A DNA stretch of 64,000 nt, from contig JAPMOS010000008.1 of assembly GCA_027972325.1 (NCBI GenBank), positions 620,001 through 684,000 of the forward strand, given 5' to 3'. The translations under genes and the position numbers were made by a program. Below, piece after piece: positions 44,644 through 54,752 of the stretch (its first letter is position 1; each line of letters begins with the position of its first letter). Below the pieces are notes generated by a model. That model worked only from the letters and a program-made list of their open reading frames with translations. It made no database searches and was not told the origin of the DNA. This DNA is from Paratrimastix pyriformis (taxonomy: Eukaryota > Preaxostyla > Paratrimastigidae).

Positions 44644-47600
44644 CTATATACTGTTACAAACGGGGCTTTCGGAATGCCCCAGAGAAACTGGGGAGGAGCA
44701 CAGGAACGGCAGCGGGGGCTGGGGCTGGGGCGGGTGCGGGGGCCGAGAGTGGAGCCATGGCTGCCAGGGCGCGCGTGTTGGTCCGGGGGGCTGCACCGAC
44801 GCTGCGTGAGAAGAGCTGCGGCGCACGGTCAGCGCAGGGGATGGGGCGAGGCGGCAGACCCTGTCGAGCTTACGCTGGGCTGTGTGGAGCTGGGGCCCGC
44901 CCCGTCCTGCCCCAGAAGGTGAAAACGACATGCGACGACAAGGAGAAACTGCCGCCGACAGACCATGGTGCTCGCCCAGGGCCGAGGTCACGGAGGGTGT
45001 GGGCGTTGGGACGGGGGAGGCCCGGGCGCATGGTGCAGGGGCATGCGGTGGGGGCTGGGGGTGCCGCGAGTCGATGCATGACGGTGCGGCCATCGCAATC
45101 GCGGCGGCAGCCGAGGCGGCCGTTGCGGTGGCGGGCATCGTTGGGGGAGGAGGAAGCAAACGGGTGACCGAATCGTGGGCCGGGGCAGGAGAAGCGGAAG
45201 AGGAAGGAGAAGAGGAAGGAGAAGGAGAAGGAGAAGACGAAGCGCTGGTCCTCGGGGGGCCACGGCAGGCGTCGGCGGTGGCGGTGGCGGTGGAGGAGGC
45301 TTCGGCACCGGGCACGTCGCCGTCTGACACTATTGCACCATCCACGAGACGAGGACCGGTCATCAGGCATGAGGCGGCCAGGGGCGAGAAAGAAAGGCAG
45401 GTGGAGGGCCCGCCGGACCAGGGATGCCATTGATCTCGACGGTGAAGTCGGGCGCAGCCTCGGGGACAACCTCCCACTCGGGCAGCCGGACGAGCGTGTC
45501 GGGAATCCCGGCCTCGCCGGTCCGGGTGCGAACTCCCTCCAAGTAGCTGGCCAGACGAACAGGAGAGCAGGGTCGATGAGAGGGGGCCGGGGTGGCGGCC
45601 GGTGGCGGACCGGACGAGCATGCCCTCGAGGTCCACGTCGGAGGCCGTGTCGAGCAGATGGCGGAAGTGGCGGTGGGTGACCCCGTCGAGGCCGTCTTCG
45701 TCGAGCTGCACACGAGACGCAGGCAGGTCAATCGGGGGCAGGCGCCGAGGCGGGGCGGGCCGACCTTCATGCGCTGGGTGGCCCCCTTGTAGGCGGCGAT
45801 GAACTCGTCCAGCTGGCCCACCGCCCGCAGCACCCGGGCAACCTCGGCTGGGCTCGGCGTCCCGTGGGCGAGTTGCTCAGGCTCGCCGGGGGCTCCGCGC
45901 CGGAGGGCACTCGAGGGGCGCCGGGGCATGGGGAGCGGGGCCGCACCCGATGGGGTCGGGGCCGTGGCCGGGGCTTCCTGCAACGGCGGGTGTCCCGGGG
46001 CCACCTGGGCCTCGGCCGGGCCGGTGGGTGTGGGGTGCCCAGCGGGGTCCGCGTCGTCCATGTGCTCGCGGATGTGCCGCGTGACGGCCACGTGGGAGGG
46101 GGCCGAGTGGGCCGCCGTGCCGTGCTGGACCAGGAACTGGTCCACCAAGGCCACTTCCCCCGGGTCCTGGAGATGGACCGCCGGAGGGCGAGTGCGGCAT
46201 GGAGAGACGACGTGAGCCAGTGCGAAATATGTAGTCTTTCCAGTTATGGGCTCCCGGCGGCTCGATGTTTGGAGAGAAAGAGCGGGAGGGGAGAGGGAGA
46301 GAGGGGGGGATGGAGGTGTGCCTGCGAGAAACGGACCAGGTCGGCCGATGGGCCCCCCGAGGAAGCCTGGGCCGCTGCGCGGGTTGTCGAGTATGTGCGG
46401 GTGAGTATGTGCGGGTTGCTGAGTATGTGCGGGTGGGTGTGAGAGCCGGAGACCCGCGGCCTTGCGGGAGGGAGGAGGATGAGGGAGGGAGAGAGCGGCG
46501 GACCCTGACGGAGGAGGCGTCGCCGGAGGCGGCGGAGATACTCGGCGAACAGCTCGCGCCCTTGCATCAGGCTCATCCCAGCGGGGCCACTGCAGAACAG
46601 CCGGGCGGGGTCAGTCTGGGGTGCGGGGAAGGGGAGGCGCGGACCGGCCCAGGATGGCGTGGATCGACGGCAGTCCCGCCCGGGCGGCCGCGGAGACTGG
46701 ACGGAAGACCCCGACCCCGGGGGGTGAGCCGAGCGAAACGGTGCCGAGAGATGGGCAAGCCGGGAGTCCTGCAGCTGCAGACCAATGCTCTTTCCGGAGG
46801 TCAGTGGGGGCAGCCCGGGGCCAGCCGACCAGGGGGCAAGCGGGGACGAGGGCCGGCCCCCGGGGGCAGTCGCGGGGTGGGCCGCTGGGGCGGCGAGCCC
46901 GGCCTCGTAAATGAGGCTGCATCCGGGGCAGTGACGGTGCCGAAGCGGAAAGGCGACGGACCTGTCGATGACCAGCTGGTTGTGGGGCCGCGGCTTCTCG
47001 AAGAAGACGTCGTACTGGTGCGATTCTGCAGCCCCACCGCCCGATGCCCATCACCACCACCCAGGAGGGTCAGCCCAGCACGTCCTCCCGCCGAGGGGTG
47101 GGGCAGGCGGCGGGAGCCGGGCCAAGCGGGGGGGACAGCGGACCGAGGGTGGGGTAAATCCGACTCCAGCTGCCGCGACGGGCGTCCTCCTCGGCGAGCT
47201 CGCTGCACGAGGAGTCGTGAGTGGCCGTCCGGTCAGCGTCTCCAGGGGCAGGGGGACGGAGCCGGGGTTCGTGGCGGAGGCAGACCGGATGATGGCCCGC
47301 TCCTCAACCGTCAGCGTCTCCGGGTTGAAGGCGCCCTTCCGGAGCTGTTTCTGCAGGCTCCTGCACGCCAGCCCGCCAGCAGGGACCATCCGAGTCGGAC
47401 CCCAATCGGTACGCCTCCCGGCTGGCGAGGAGGCCCAGAGATACGGCACGGACCGAGGGGGCGGGGCGCCGTAGCCTCGGGTGCCCTTTGCGCTCTCGTC
47501 GGCCTGGGCGGGGATGGCGGCCATGTTGAGCAGCTCCGAGACGACCGCGTTCTGGGTGGGAAGACCCCCGCCAAGCGGGGTGGTGAAGCCGGTGCCGAGT

Positions 47601-49499
47601 CGACGGGCGACGGGCGACGGGCGACGGGCGGTGGGGAAGATGGCGGCCGACCTTGATGAAGCTGTCCAGCGGGGAGCCGCACGCGAGGGAGGGCGAGAGG
47701 TTGACCTCGAGGACCCAGGGCTTCAGCTGGTCGTCGACCAGGATGTCGAACCCGAACAGCTCAAAGGCGTGGTGCCTGCGCACCGTCACATCCACCACAG
47801 CGATCAGGGCCGTGTCGAGCACCGGAGGACTGCTCGGCTCCGCTTCGCGGCCGGGAAGGCGGAGGGAAGGGCAAGGTGGCGTGGGGACCGACCGTGTGGG
47901 CAGGTAGCGCTGGGATGCGGGGAAGATCTCGTGCTCGGCCGAGAGGATGGTCTTGACGATGAGGTCGTCGATCCGCCCCAGCAGCCCGTCCACGTCGATG
48001 TGGTTGGCCCGCAGGTGGGCCCACAGCGCCCGCAGCGACCTGCACACCAGCGCGCCACACGGTTCGGCCGTCAGGGCCACCCAGAGCCAGAGCCGCAGCA
48101 GCAAGGCCTGATGGGCGCAGGGAGGGGGTCGGACCACTTGCTGCCGAAGTCGTCGACGTCCGCGTCGCGGTTCTCGACGAAGAGGCTGTTGTTCTTGTTG
48201 ACGCTGTAGTTGGTCAGGTGCATGAACCGGTTGTCCTGGTACCGTTCCTGGGGGCTGTACCTGTGTGGGGGTAGGCCAAGGACAGAGGCAAACAGACGGC
48301 GATGTTAGTCGAGTTCGCAGCCGACAGAGAGGGGGCCAGGGGCAGACTTTTCAGTGGCGAAGCGGGCCAGGCCGTACTCGTGGCGGTAGATGACGAGCGG
48401 GTCGACCGAGGTCATGGAGACATAAATGCGCAGGTCGAACTTGTACCCGTCCACCAGCAGCGGGTTGCGCAGGTACCGCGAGGCCACGCAGGGCTCGTCG
48501 GAGGGCACCACCCTGCACCCCCGGCCCAAAACGACCCAGTTGAAGAGGGAAGAGGAAGGTCCGCGGGGCGGAGGAAACGTGGCGGAAAGGGTGGGGAGAG
48601 ACGGGGTGCAAACGCTGCGGACTTGGGGTTGGAGGTGAGGAAGATGCCACGACCCCGGGAGAGGGTCTGCGGCTTAATGATGTACCAGGGTGCGCATGCC
48701 ACTCCGCCCTGGGTAATGGTGCCCTTGCGGCTATCCGCTACGGAGGCATCCAAAAGGAAAATGGCACAGCGGAGGTCCACAACCAAGGTTCCCGAGCCGA
48801 CGGACCCTCGAAGAGAGCGTACTCTTCGGGTAGGATGAAGGTCGCCGGCAGGAAGTCGAAGTGCTGGCCCGTCCCCCCTCGCATAAGCCATCGGGGGAAG
48901 AAAAGGAGCGCAGACCCGCTGGCCGAACTTCTTGGCCATGGCCTGGACGCTCTTACAGAGGCGCGCCTTGTTGGTGATCTCGTATGTGCGAGGGAAGTGG
49001 TTGATCCGCTGGTGCCTGAGAAAGGATTTGCCAAGAACGAGACTACGGTGGAGCAGACGGCGCGAGGATGCCCATCATGTACGGTTTCAAGTGGATGCCA
49101 GCCCAGAGAATCGTCCATTTCCCGGTGTCCTGGGTTGTTTCTTTGAACCCCTATCAATCAAAATCGCTAAGTCACCCGACGGCGAAGAAAGTTATAACTG
49201 GGACAACAGACATGAGCTTCGAGCATTGCCCGAACCAAAAGACTGTCCCCGTGGAACATCCGGTAGTACAAAGTCTGCCGAGGCAGACTGATCTCGGTCG
49301 TGGTTGTTGGGGGTGGTAAGGTCATATGGCCATCGAGGCCAACCAACGGGCGAAAATGTACATATTTATTGGGACATTCAGAAGTCTGCCCGAGGAAGGA
49401 TGCAACTCGAGAATTCGCTGGAGGACATACAGAGGGTCGGGTCGGAATGGGGGCCTGTTCCTGTTCCTCGCCTCCATCTTCTTCTGGATTATACTCCAT
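44644..49499 (-). CDS. Tubulin-tyrosine-ligase-like polyglutamylase (TTLL5-like)
   Basis: The ATG at 49499 ([16 protein letters not shown]) leads into the TTL core, an ATP-grasp fold: [59 protein letters not shown] (nucleotide-binding Lys and Gly-rich loop), [43 protein letters not shown], then [17 protein letters not shown] and [17 protein letters not shown]. The [10 protein letters not shown] wording is closest to TTLL5-type glutamylases, which add glutamate chains to tubulin tails in cilia and cytoskeleton. A long C-terminal extension follows ([18 protein letters not shown], then a Pro/Ser-rich tail). It ends PVCNSI with TAG at 44646-44644. About ten or more introns are present; most boundaries are approximate. 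Confidence 0.85.
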
Positions 49500-49989
49500 T
49501 CTACTGGGAGACCTGTTCGTGAATGCCGAGAAACACGCAGGGGCAGACGTTGAAATTCAAATCGTCCGGAGATTGAAACGAAAGACGGGGAAGCAGTTAC
49601 ATAACACGATGACATTTGACAAGGAAAAAAAAGAAACACTCAAAAAACGAAATTTTCATCATTCGTCGCGCGTGTCAAGAGAGGTCGAAGAGTCTTCGCC
49701 ACGAAGATCCGAGGAGGCTCCAGTCCCCGACAACAGGGCAACAGCTGCTTCCCGGGCCTCCTTCCGCTGCCTTCTGGACGAATACGTTCGTTCTGCTCGT
49801 GCTTTGAGAAAAAAGTCGAAGCCATAACTGGCCGAAAGGAGTGTGTGAACGAGATAACTACAGGGCCGGAAGAATCGATATTGATCGGGACAGAGTCATC
49901 ACAAACCTCACAACCAGGACGCCCAACTGGAGTTCGGCATGGCCCGACCCACGTCGACCAAATCTGCGCATGGAATTTGCATCGCCCAG
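49500..49989. other. Intergenic region, mostly without a recognised gene
   Basis: 490 bp between the TTLL start (49499) and the stop of the M28-like gene (49990), both on the minus strand. It is clearly AT-richer than the gene bodies and should hold the TTLL promoter. One basic plus-strand frame inside it is listed separately. Confidence 0.5.
49609..49827 (+). CDS. Possible small basic ORF (72 aa), doubtful
   Basis: ATG 49609 (MTFDKEKKETLKKRNF) to TAA 49827 encodes a Lys/Arg/Ser-rich product ending RSARALRKKSKP. No family is recognised and no splice or promoter signal supports it. Chance is quite possible in an AT-richer spacer. Confidence 0.2.
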   Translation: MTFDKEKKETLKKRNFHHSSRVSREVEESSPRRSEEAPVPDNRATAASRASFRCLLDEYVRSARALRKKSKP

Positions 49990-52376
49990 CTAGAAGAAAA
50001 GGGCAAGATGGCGCCCCAAGCAGGACAAGGCAGGCAGGCAGACCATCATGTTGAAAGCGAGGAGCCCCGAGGCGAAGCCCGCCCCAACGCTGGCCAGGCC
50101 AAGAGGGACAAGAAGAAGAGCCGGCAAATTAATGCTCAGCATCAGGAGGGCGTAGACTGGATCCGCCAAGAGGGGCACAACGTAGAGGACCTGGAGAAGA
50201 AGAAGAGAGACCGACCGAGGTTGAACCGGCTGGCCTTTCGATGCGCGGCCAGACCAGGTGGAAGAAGAGGATTCGGTGGGAGTACATCGACCGGAGGCCC
50301 GCGTCACCGCACCGGCGGACCAGGCGCCGCAGGGGCACGAAGGAAACCCGGTATCTGCGGAGCCAGGAAACTCGGATGAGCCCCACCACAGGAGCTCGGC
50401 TGCGCCCTGGACAGACACGAGGAGGAGCAGGCCCACGCCCACGACGACCATCTCGGGGTAGCCGACGATGAGGTGGCCAACCGCCAGGTACTGCACCCCC
50501 CATGCACAAGGAAGCGTACCCTATCTGAGTACCCCGCCTGCCGTGTCTCGTCTGGGGGGACGGACCTGGGTATGGCCCCCAAAGACGGCATTGACTGCGA
50601 CTTCGCCCAGCCGCCAGCCCAGCCGCAGCAGCGGGTTGCGGGGTCCGCGCCAGCCCCCGGTAAACGACTGCTCCCGAGGAGAAAAGGACCATCCAGAGGT
50701 GTTGTCGGCTGTCCCAGGAGGGAGCGACCGACCTTGTCGTAGAGCCGCGCGTGCGCGATGGCCGTGAATCGGAGCAGGATGCGCCCTTCGCGCGAGAGCA
50801 GGGCCGGGCTCAGGCGCCCGGGCAGGTCGTTCGGGGTGTGCCACAGGGTCCGCGAGGAGAAGACAGGCTGACGTCAGAGGCCAAGGGAGCGCGGAGAATG
50901 GTGAGCGTGCGGCTGTTTGGGGGCGGGCCGGGGGCAGACGTCCAGATCGGTCATGTGGAGGGCGGGCACGCCGTGCCACATGAAGGGCGCCTCGTCCGCG
51001 CAGAAGGGCACCGAGAAGAGATGGTACCGGAACGCCTGCCCGGTGGGAAGGGGAGACGGCCCGCAAAGCGAGGGACGGTCGGTGAGGGGGACGGAGGCGG
51101 AGGGTGCGGCAGGCCTGGAAGACGAGGGAGCGCAGCGGGTCGGGATGGCCGATGTTGAGGTACTCCTCGCTTGGGTCGGTCGGGTCACCGCCCGCTATCA
51201 AACAAAAACGAAATAAAAAGGTCAGCAGCGGCTGGGGGGCGGTGGAGGAACGGCTGCCAGACCCTGGAGGAGCAGCCTGGTCAGCGGCTCGGGGGAGTAC
51301 ACCCGCCGCCCGTCGACCTCGTACGGGAAGGACTGCACGAAGGGGGCTGACAGCCCGAACGAAGCGGTCGCGTGGTGGGGTGAGCCAACATCCCCCAGGG
51401 GAGGACCGGGCCAGCGGACCAGAGCCCTCGGCCCCGACTCCGGCCAGGTTGAGCAGGTATGCGTACTCGGCGGCCCGCCGGTCGAAGTGGTCGGCCGCGT
51501 ATGCCCGGCTCCCCAGCCCCTGCGGGCCCAGCCAGCAGAGGGGCCACGGTGAGCAGCTGGGCAGGGTTGGGCCATGCAAGCAGACCCCGGCCTCGCTGTG
51601 GTCGAAGAAGAAGAACAGGTAGGGGATGCGCGGGTCGAAGGGGTCCTCCGGGTCGACCGGGGCGCCCTCCCGCACGGGGGCGTGCCGCTGCTGGGCGGCC
51701 CGGTACCGCTTGGCCAGCTCCATCAGCAACCCCGTCCCGGCAAGGCTCGACTGGGCCCCGTATGTCCTACAAACCGTCACGCCACCGCGGCCGTCAGCGA
51801 TCACACCACCGGGGGGACAGACCGATTCCGGCCCCAGCTGTATGTGTCGTAGTGTGTGGAGAAGACCCGAACCTAGGCAAGGGGTGCTGAAGGTCATGGG
51901 GTATCCGGAAACAGACCTTTTGCCCGGCAATGGGGGTGCTATTGGTCCACACCTGGATGTTGATCCCAGTCCACCGGGTCGTTATAACCTCCCGGCCCTC
52001 GACCCTCTGTTCCTTCCATTCGAAGTAGTTCCAAATGACTTGGTCTGAAGCGGGGCATGGTTGGCGGCTCCTTCGAGATGTGCGGCAGACCCGGAGAGAA
52101 ACCTGCCGCAGTGAGATTATCACGGATGTACTCCCGTGCTCGTGCCCGGGATGGCTCGTAGGCATCATCTGAGTTTCCGATGTCAATGAGACGGGCAGCG
52201 TGCTACATACAATCCTGGTGTGGAAGAGGAGAAGAGTCGAGCCAGACAGCAATCACCTTCTCGCCCTCAGAGAAGACGACATCATGTGGCGTGGGGACAT
52301 CAAGTGCGTTGCGAAGAACGAAGATAAAAAGGAAAGTCAACGAAAAGATGGACGCCACTAAAAGACAGCGCAACAT
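49990..52376 (-). CDS. M28-peptidase-like membrane protein, probably catalytically inactive (GPAA1/ERMP1-like)
   Basis: Start ATG 52376. An N-terminal helix (MLRCLLVASIFSLTFLFIFV) precedes exons RLIDIGNSDDAYEPSRARAR, VIWNYFEWKEQRVEG, TYGAQSSLAGTGLLMELAKR, YLFFFFDHSEAG / GLGSRAYAADHF, EYAYLLNLAGVGAEGSG, EAPFMWHGVPALHMTD and WHTPNDLPGRLSP. This is the M28 aminopeptidase order. The usual HYDS histidine position reads VWTNS, the bridging-Asp position in GAxDD reads GAQSS, and the EE pair reads SEAG, so most zinc ligands are gone. The end has several hydrophobic helices (YLAVGHLIVGYPEMVVVGVG, LLLLQVLYVVPLLA), stop at 49990. An N-terminal helix, M28-like lumenal domain and multi-helix tail match GPAA1 (GPI transamidase subunit) or ERMP1. 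Loss of ligands favours the non-catalytic GPAA1 style. Family-level call only. Confidence 0.65.
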
Positions 52377-52406
52377 GATGCGTTCAATTTCTAGACCCCC
52401 GGCGAA
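52377..52406. promoter_or_regulatory. 30-bp divergent spacer between two start codons
   Basis: The minus-strand ATG at 52376 and plus-strand ATG at 52407 leave only 30 bp between them. Transcription start sites and core promoters must therefore overlap the opposite gene's 5' exon, or the mRNAs have nearly no 5' UTR. Confidence 0.6.
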
Positions 52407-54457
52407 ATGACTGATCCCGCAAAAGGACACGTCGTGGGAAACCCAACCGCTCCAGCGGATCCGGCGCATAGATACGCTCTCCGGAGCCGAAGTCCGAGAT
52501 TGCGCATGCTATTTTGAGCCTTCACTCTTCCTTCTGTAGAATCATCACCATCGCCGCTCTCTTACGTGCACACTTTGGAGACTTCACCGTTGGCACCACC
52601 TCCAGTCCCTGTGTCTCCAACGGGTGAACGTTCAGAAAATTTCGTGGATCTCCGGCAGCGGTGGCTGGCCCAGCAATCACCGGCTCCGACTGGCACCGCC
52701 GCGCTCACTTCGCCTCTCTCAGGCACTCCCACGCGGCTTCCTTCTCAACTATCAGGCTCCAAACCACCCAGTCGGCCGCTCCCGCATCCCCCTTCTCCCT
52801 CTACTCCCACCTCAACGACCCCGTCCCCATCCACCCCTCCCGCCCGGGCTCTCGGGATCATGCGCAATGTGGCTGATACCGCCACTGAGTTTTGGAGCAC
52901 CCCATCGAGCTCCAAGGTGAGCCCGAGTCCCGCCACTCCCGACAATGACTCGGTCGTCAGTTCGCCCATTGCCCCGCTGCCTTTTGTGCACCCCAACGAG
53001 GCCGAGGCCGCCTTCCCCAAGCCGTCCGCTCATCGCCCCCCGCTGGCGTTCCCCGTCCCTGCTCCGCTCCCAGCTCCCGCCCCAGCCCCACCAATGTCTC
53101 CCGCTCCACATCCTCCGGCGGTGTGCGCGCCGCCGCCACCACCCCCCAAGGTCCCCCCAACGGGAGCTCCCAAACCCCCGCCGGCCCCCAAGTCTGCTGC
53201 CGCTCCTGCGGTCCCCGATCCGGCCCCTTCGGCCCCTCCTCCTCCCCCACTGGCACCGGTGCCAGCCTCGGCCGCCCGGCCGCCCAAGGTCCCCACCCCG
53301 CCCGCTGCCGCGAACTCCCCCGCCCCCAAGCAGCCTGCCAGCGCAGGGCACGCCCCCTCGGCGCCCCTTGTCCCAATCCCCCCTGCCCCTGCCCCCGCTC
53401 CGCTTGGGGCCTCACCCAGCCCCCCGGTCGGCCTGGAGCAGTACCAGCTGCCCCCAGAACTGGAGCGGCTTCTCCGCACGGCCCTCAGCCAGCAAAGCCG
53501 GGGCGCGGGGGAGTCCGTCTCGGAGCAGTTCCCCTCGCCCATGCCCGGGGCAGGCGAGAGCAGCCCCAGCGGCAGCGGCGAGGATGGGGCCGCCAACCCA
53601 ATCCAGAGGCGCCGCTCGGTGCGCCTCAGCGTCGGCCCGAACAGCCGCAAGTCCATGGGTCCGTCACCCCGTTCCCACCCGACTTTGCCTCACCGTCCTC
53701 ACCGTCCTGGTCGTCCTCTCCAGGGGGCCGACGGCAGACCGTCCACCAGCTGCCTCCACCCGTCCCTGTGGAGACGGAGAGCCAGGGCGTGCTGAAGAAG
53801 AGCGCCTTCTGGCGCGGGGTCGACCGGATCATCAAGAGCCCCATCGTGCGCCGCCTGGTGCTCATCGTGGCCCTCCTGTTCGGGGTCCGGAACCCCCGCT
53901 CCTCCCTTCTGATGCTCCACTCCCAGCCCACCCCATCCCGCTGTACTCATCCACCGATCCGGTGTTGGCGCGTGGCGGGGGCGCAGCTCTGGGGCGGCCT
54001 TCGCGTGGTGCGGGTCCTGTGGAACTTGTTCTGGACGGGGGCCGTCATCTACTTCCTGATGAAGGCCTGGCAGTGGATCCTGGGCAGCGGGCCCCCCCAG
54101 GCCCTGGCCACCCAGCCCGCCATCATGCGGTCGTTTTCCCTGACCACCCCGCCCGCTGGCAAGGAAACCCCCGATCTGGCGGCCACCCTGCACCGGGCCT
54201 ATGCGGCGGCCACGGCCCCCACCAACACCCAGGGCCCAATGGACAGGCTGGGGGCCATCGGACATGCCCTGGGGGCTTTTTTTGTGACCTCATCCACCCG
54301 GCGGCCCGGCGCCACCCGGAGGCGGCAGTTCGATGGGGAGTATCTCCAGTGGCTCTCCCACGCCCTCACCGGTTCGGGCGAGGACATGGAGGACGCAGAT
54401 GACGAGGACTTGTGGGAGGAGGAGGACGAGACCGAATCCGCGGACTCTAAGCAGTAA
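52407..54457 (+). CDS. Proline-rich protein with two membrane helices and acidic C-terminus
   Basis: ATG 52407 (MTDPAKGHVVGNPTAPADPA) to an intron starting GTCCGAG and ending TGTAG gives in-frame ...RYALRSRKSSPSPLSYVHTL. This start is preferred because the long exon lacks an early ATG. About 340 residues of Pro/Ala/Ser-rich sequence follow, then RRRSVRLSVGPNSRKSMG. Two further introns (GTCCGTC..., GTCCGGA...) flank KSAFWRGVDRIIKSPIVRRL and the first helix VLIVALLFGV. The next exon has the second helix RVLWNLFWTGAVIYFLMKAW. The C-terminus is acidic (GEDMEDADDEDLWEEEDE), stop 54457. Probably a membrane-anchored adaptor with a long cytosolic Pro-rich arm. No family recognised. Confidence 0.7.
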
Positions 54458-54752
54458 TGCGGTCGGGGCTCCGGTTGTCGCATTCTTCGGATTCCTTTTC
54501 TCCGGTGATAAACACTCACTCACTCACTCGCGCTCTTTCTCTCTCTCTGATCTTTTTTGTTGTTCGTTGTAACTCAACAATTATGGCTCCTCCCTCATTC
54601 GTCCTCGCCTCGGCTCTTAGTTTCCCGGGGTTTTCGCCCTTTGAACTCTTCTCGATTGCGACATTTTAGTTAGCCTCCTGGCGGGATGGATCCGGCGGGA
54701 TGATCCGGCAGAGCCCCGGGTTTGAGTCCCCCCTGTTTGGGTGCCGGAAAGA
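54458..54752. other. Intergenic spacer before RTEL1
   Basis: 295 bp, AT-richer than flanking genes, with T-rich and CTCT-rich stretches and a repeated CACTCACTCACTC near 54511. No gene is seen. It should hold the 3' end of the membrane-protein gene and the RTEL1 promoter. Confidence 0.5.
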
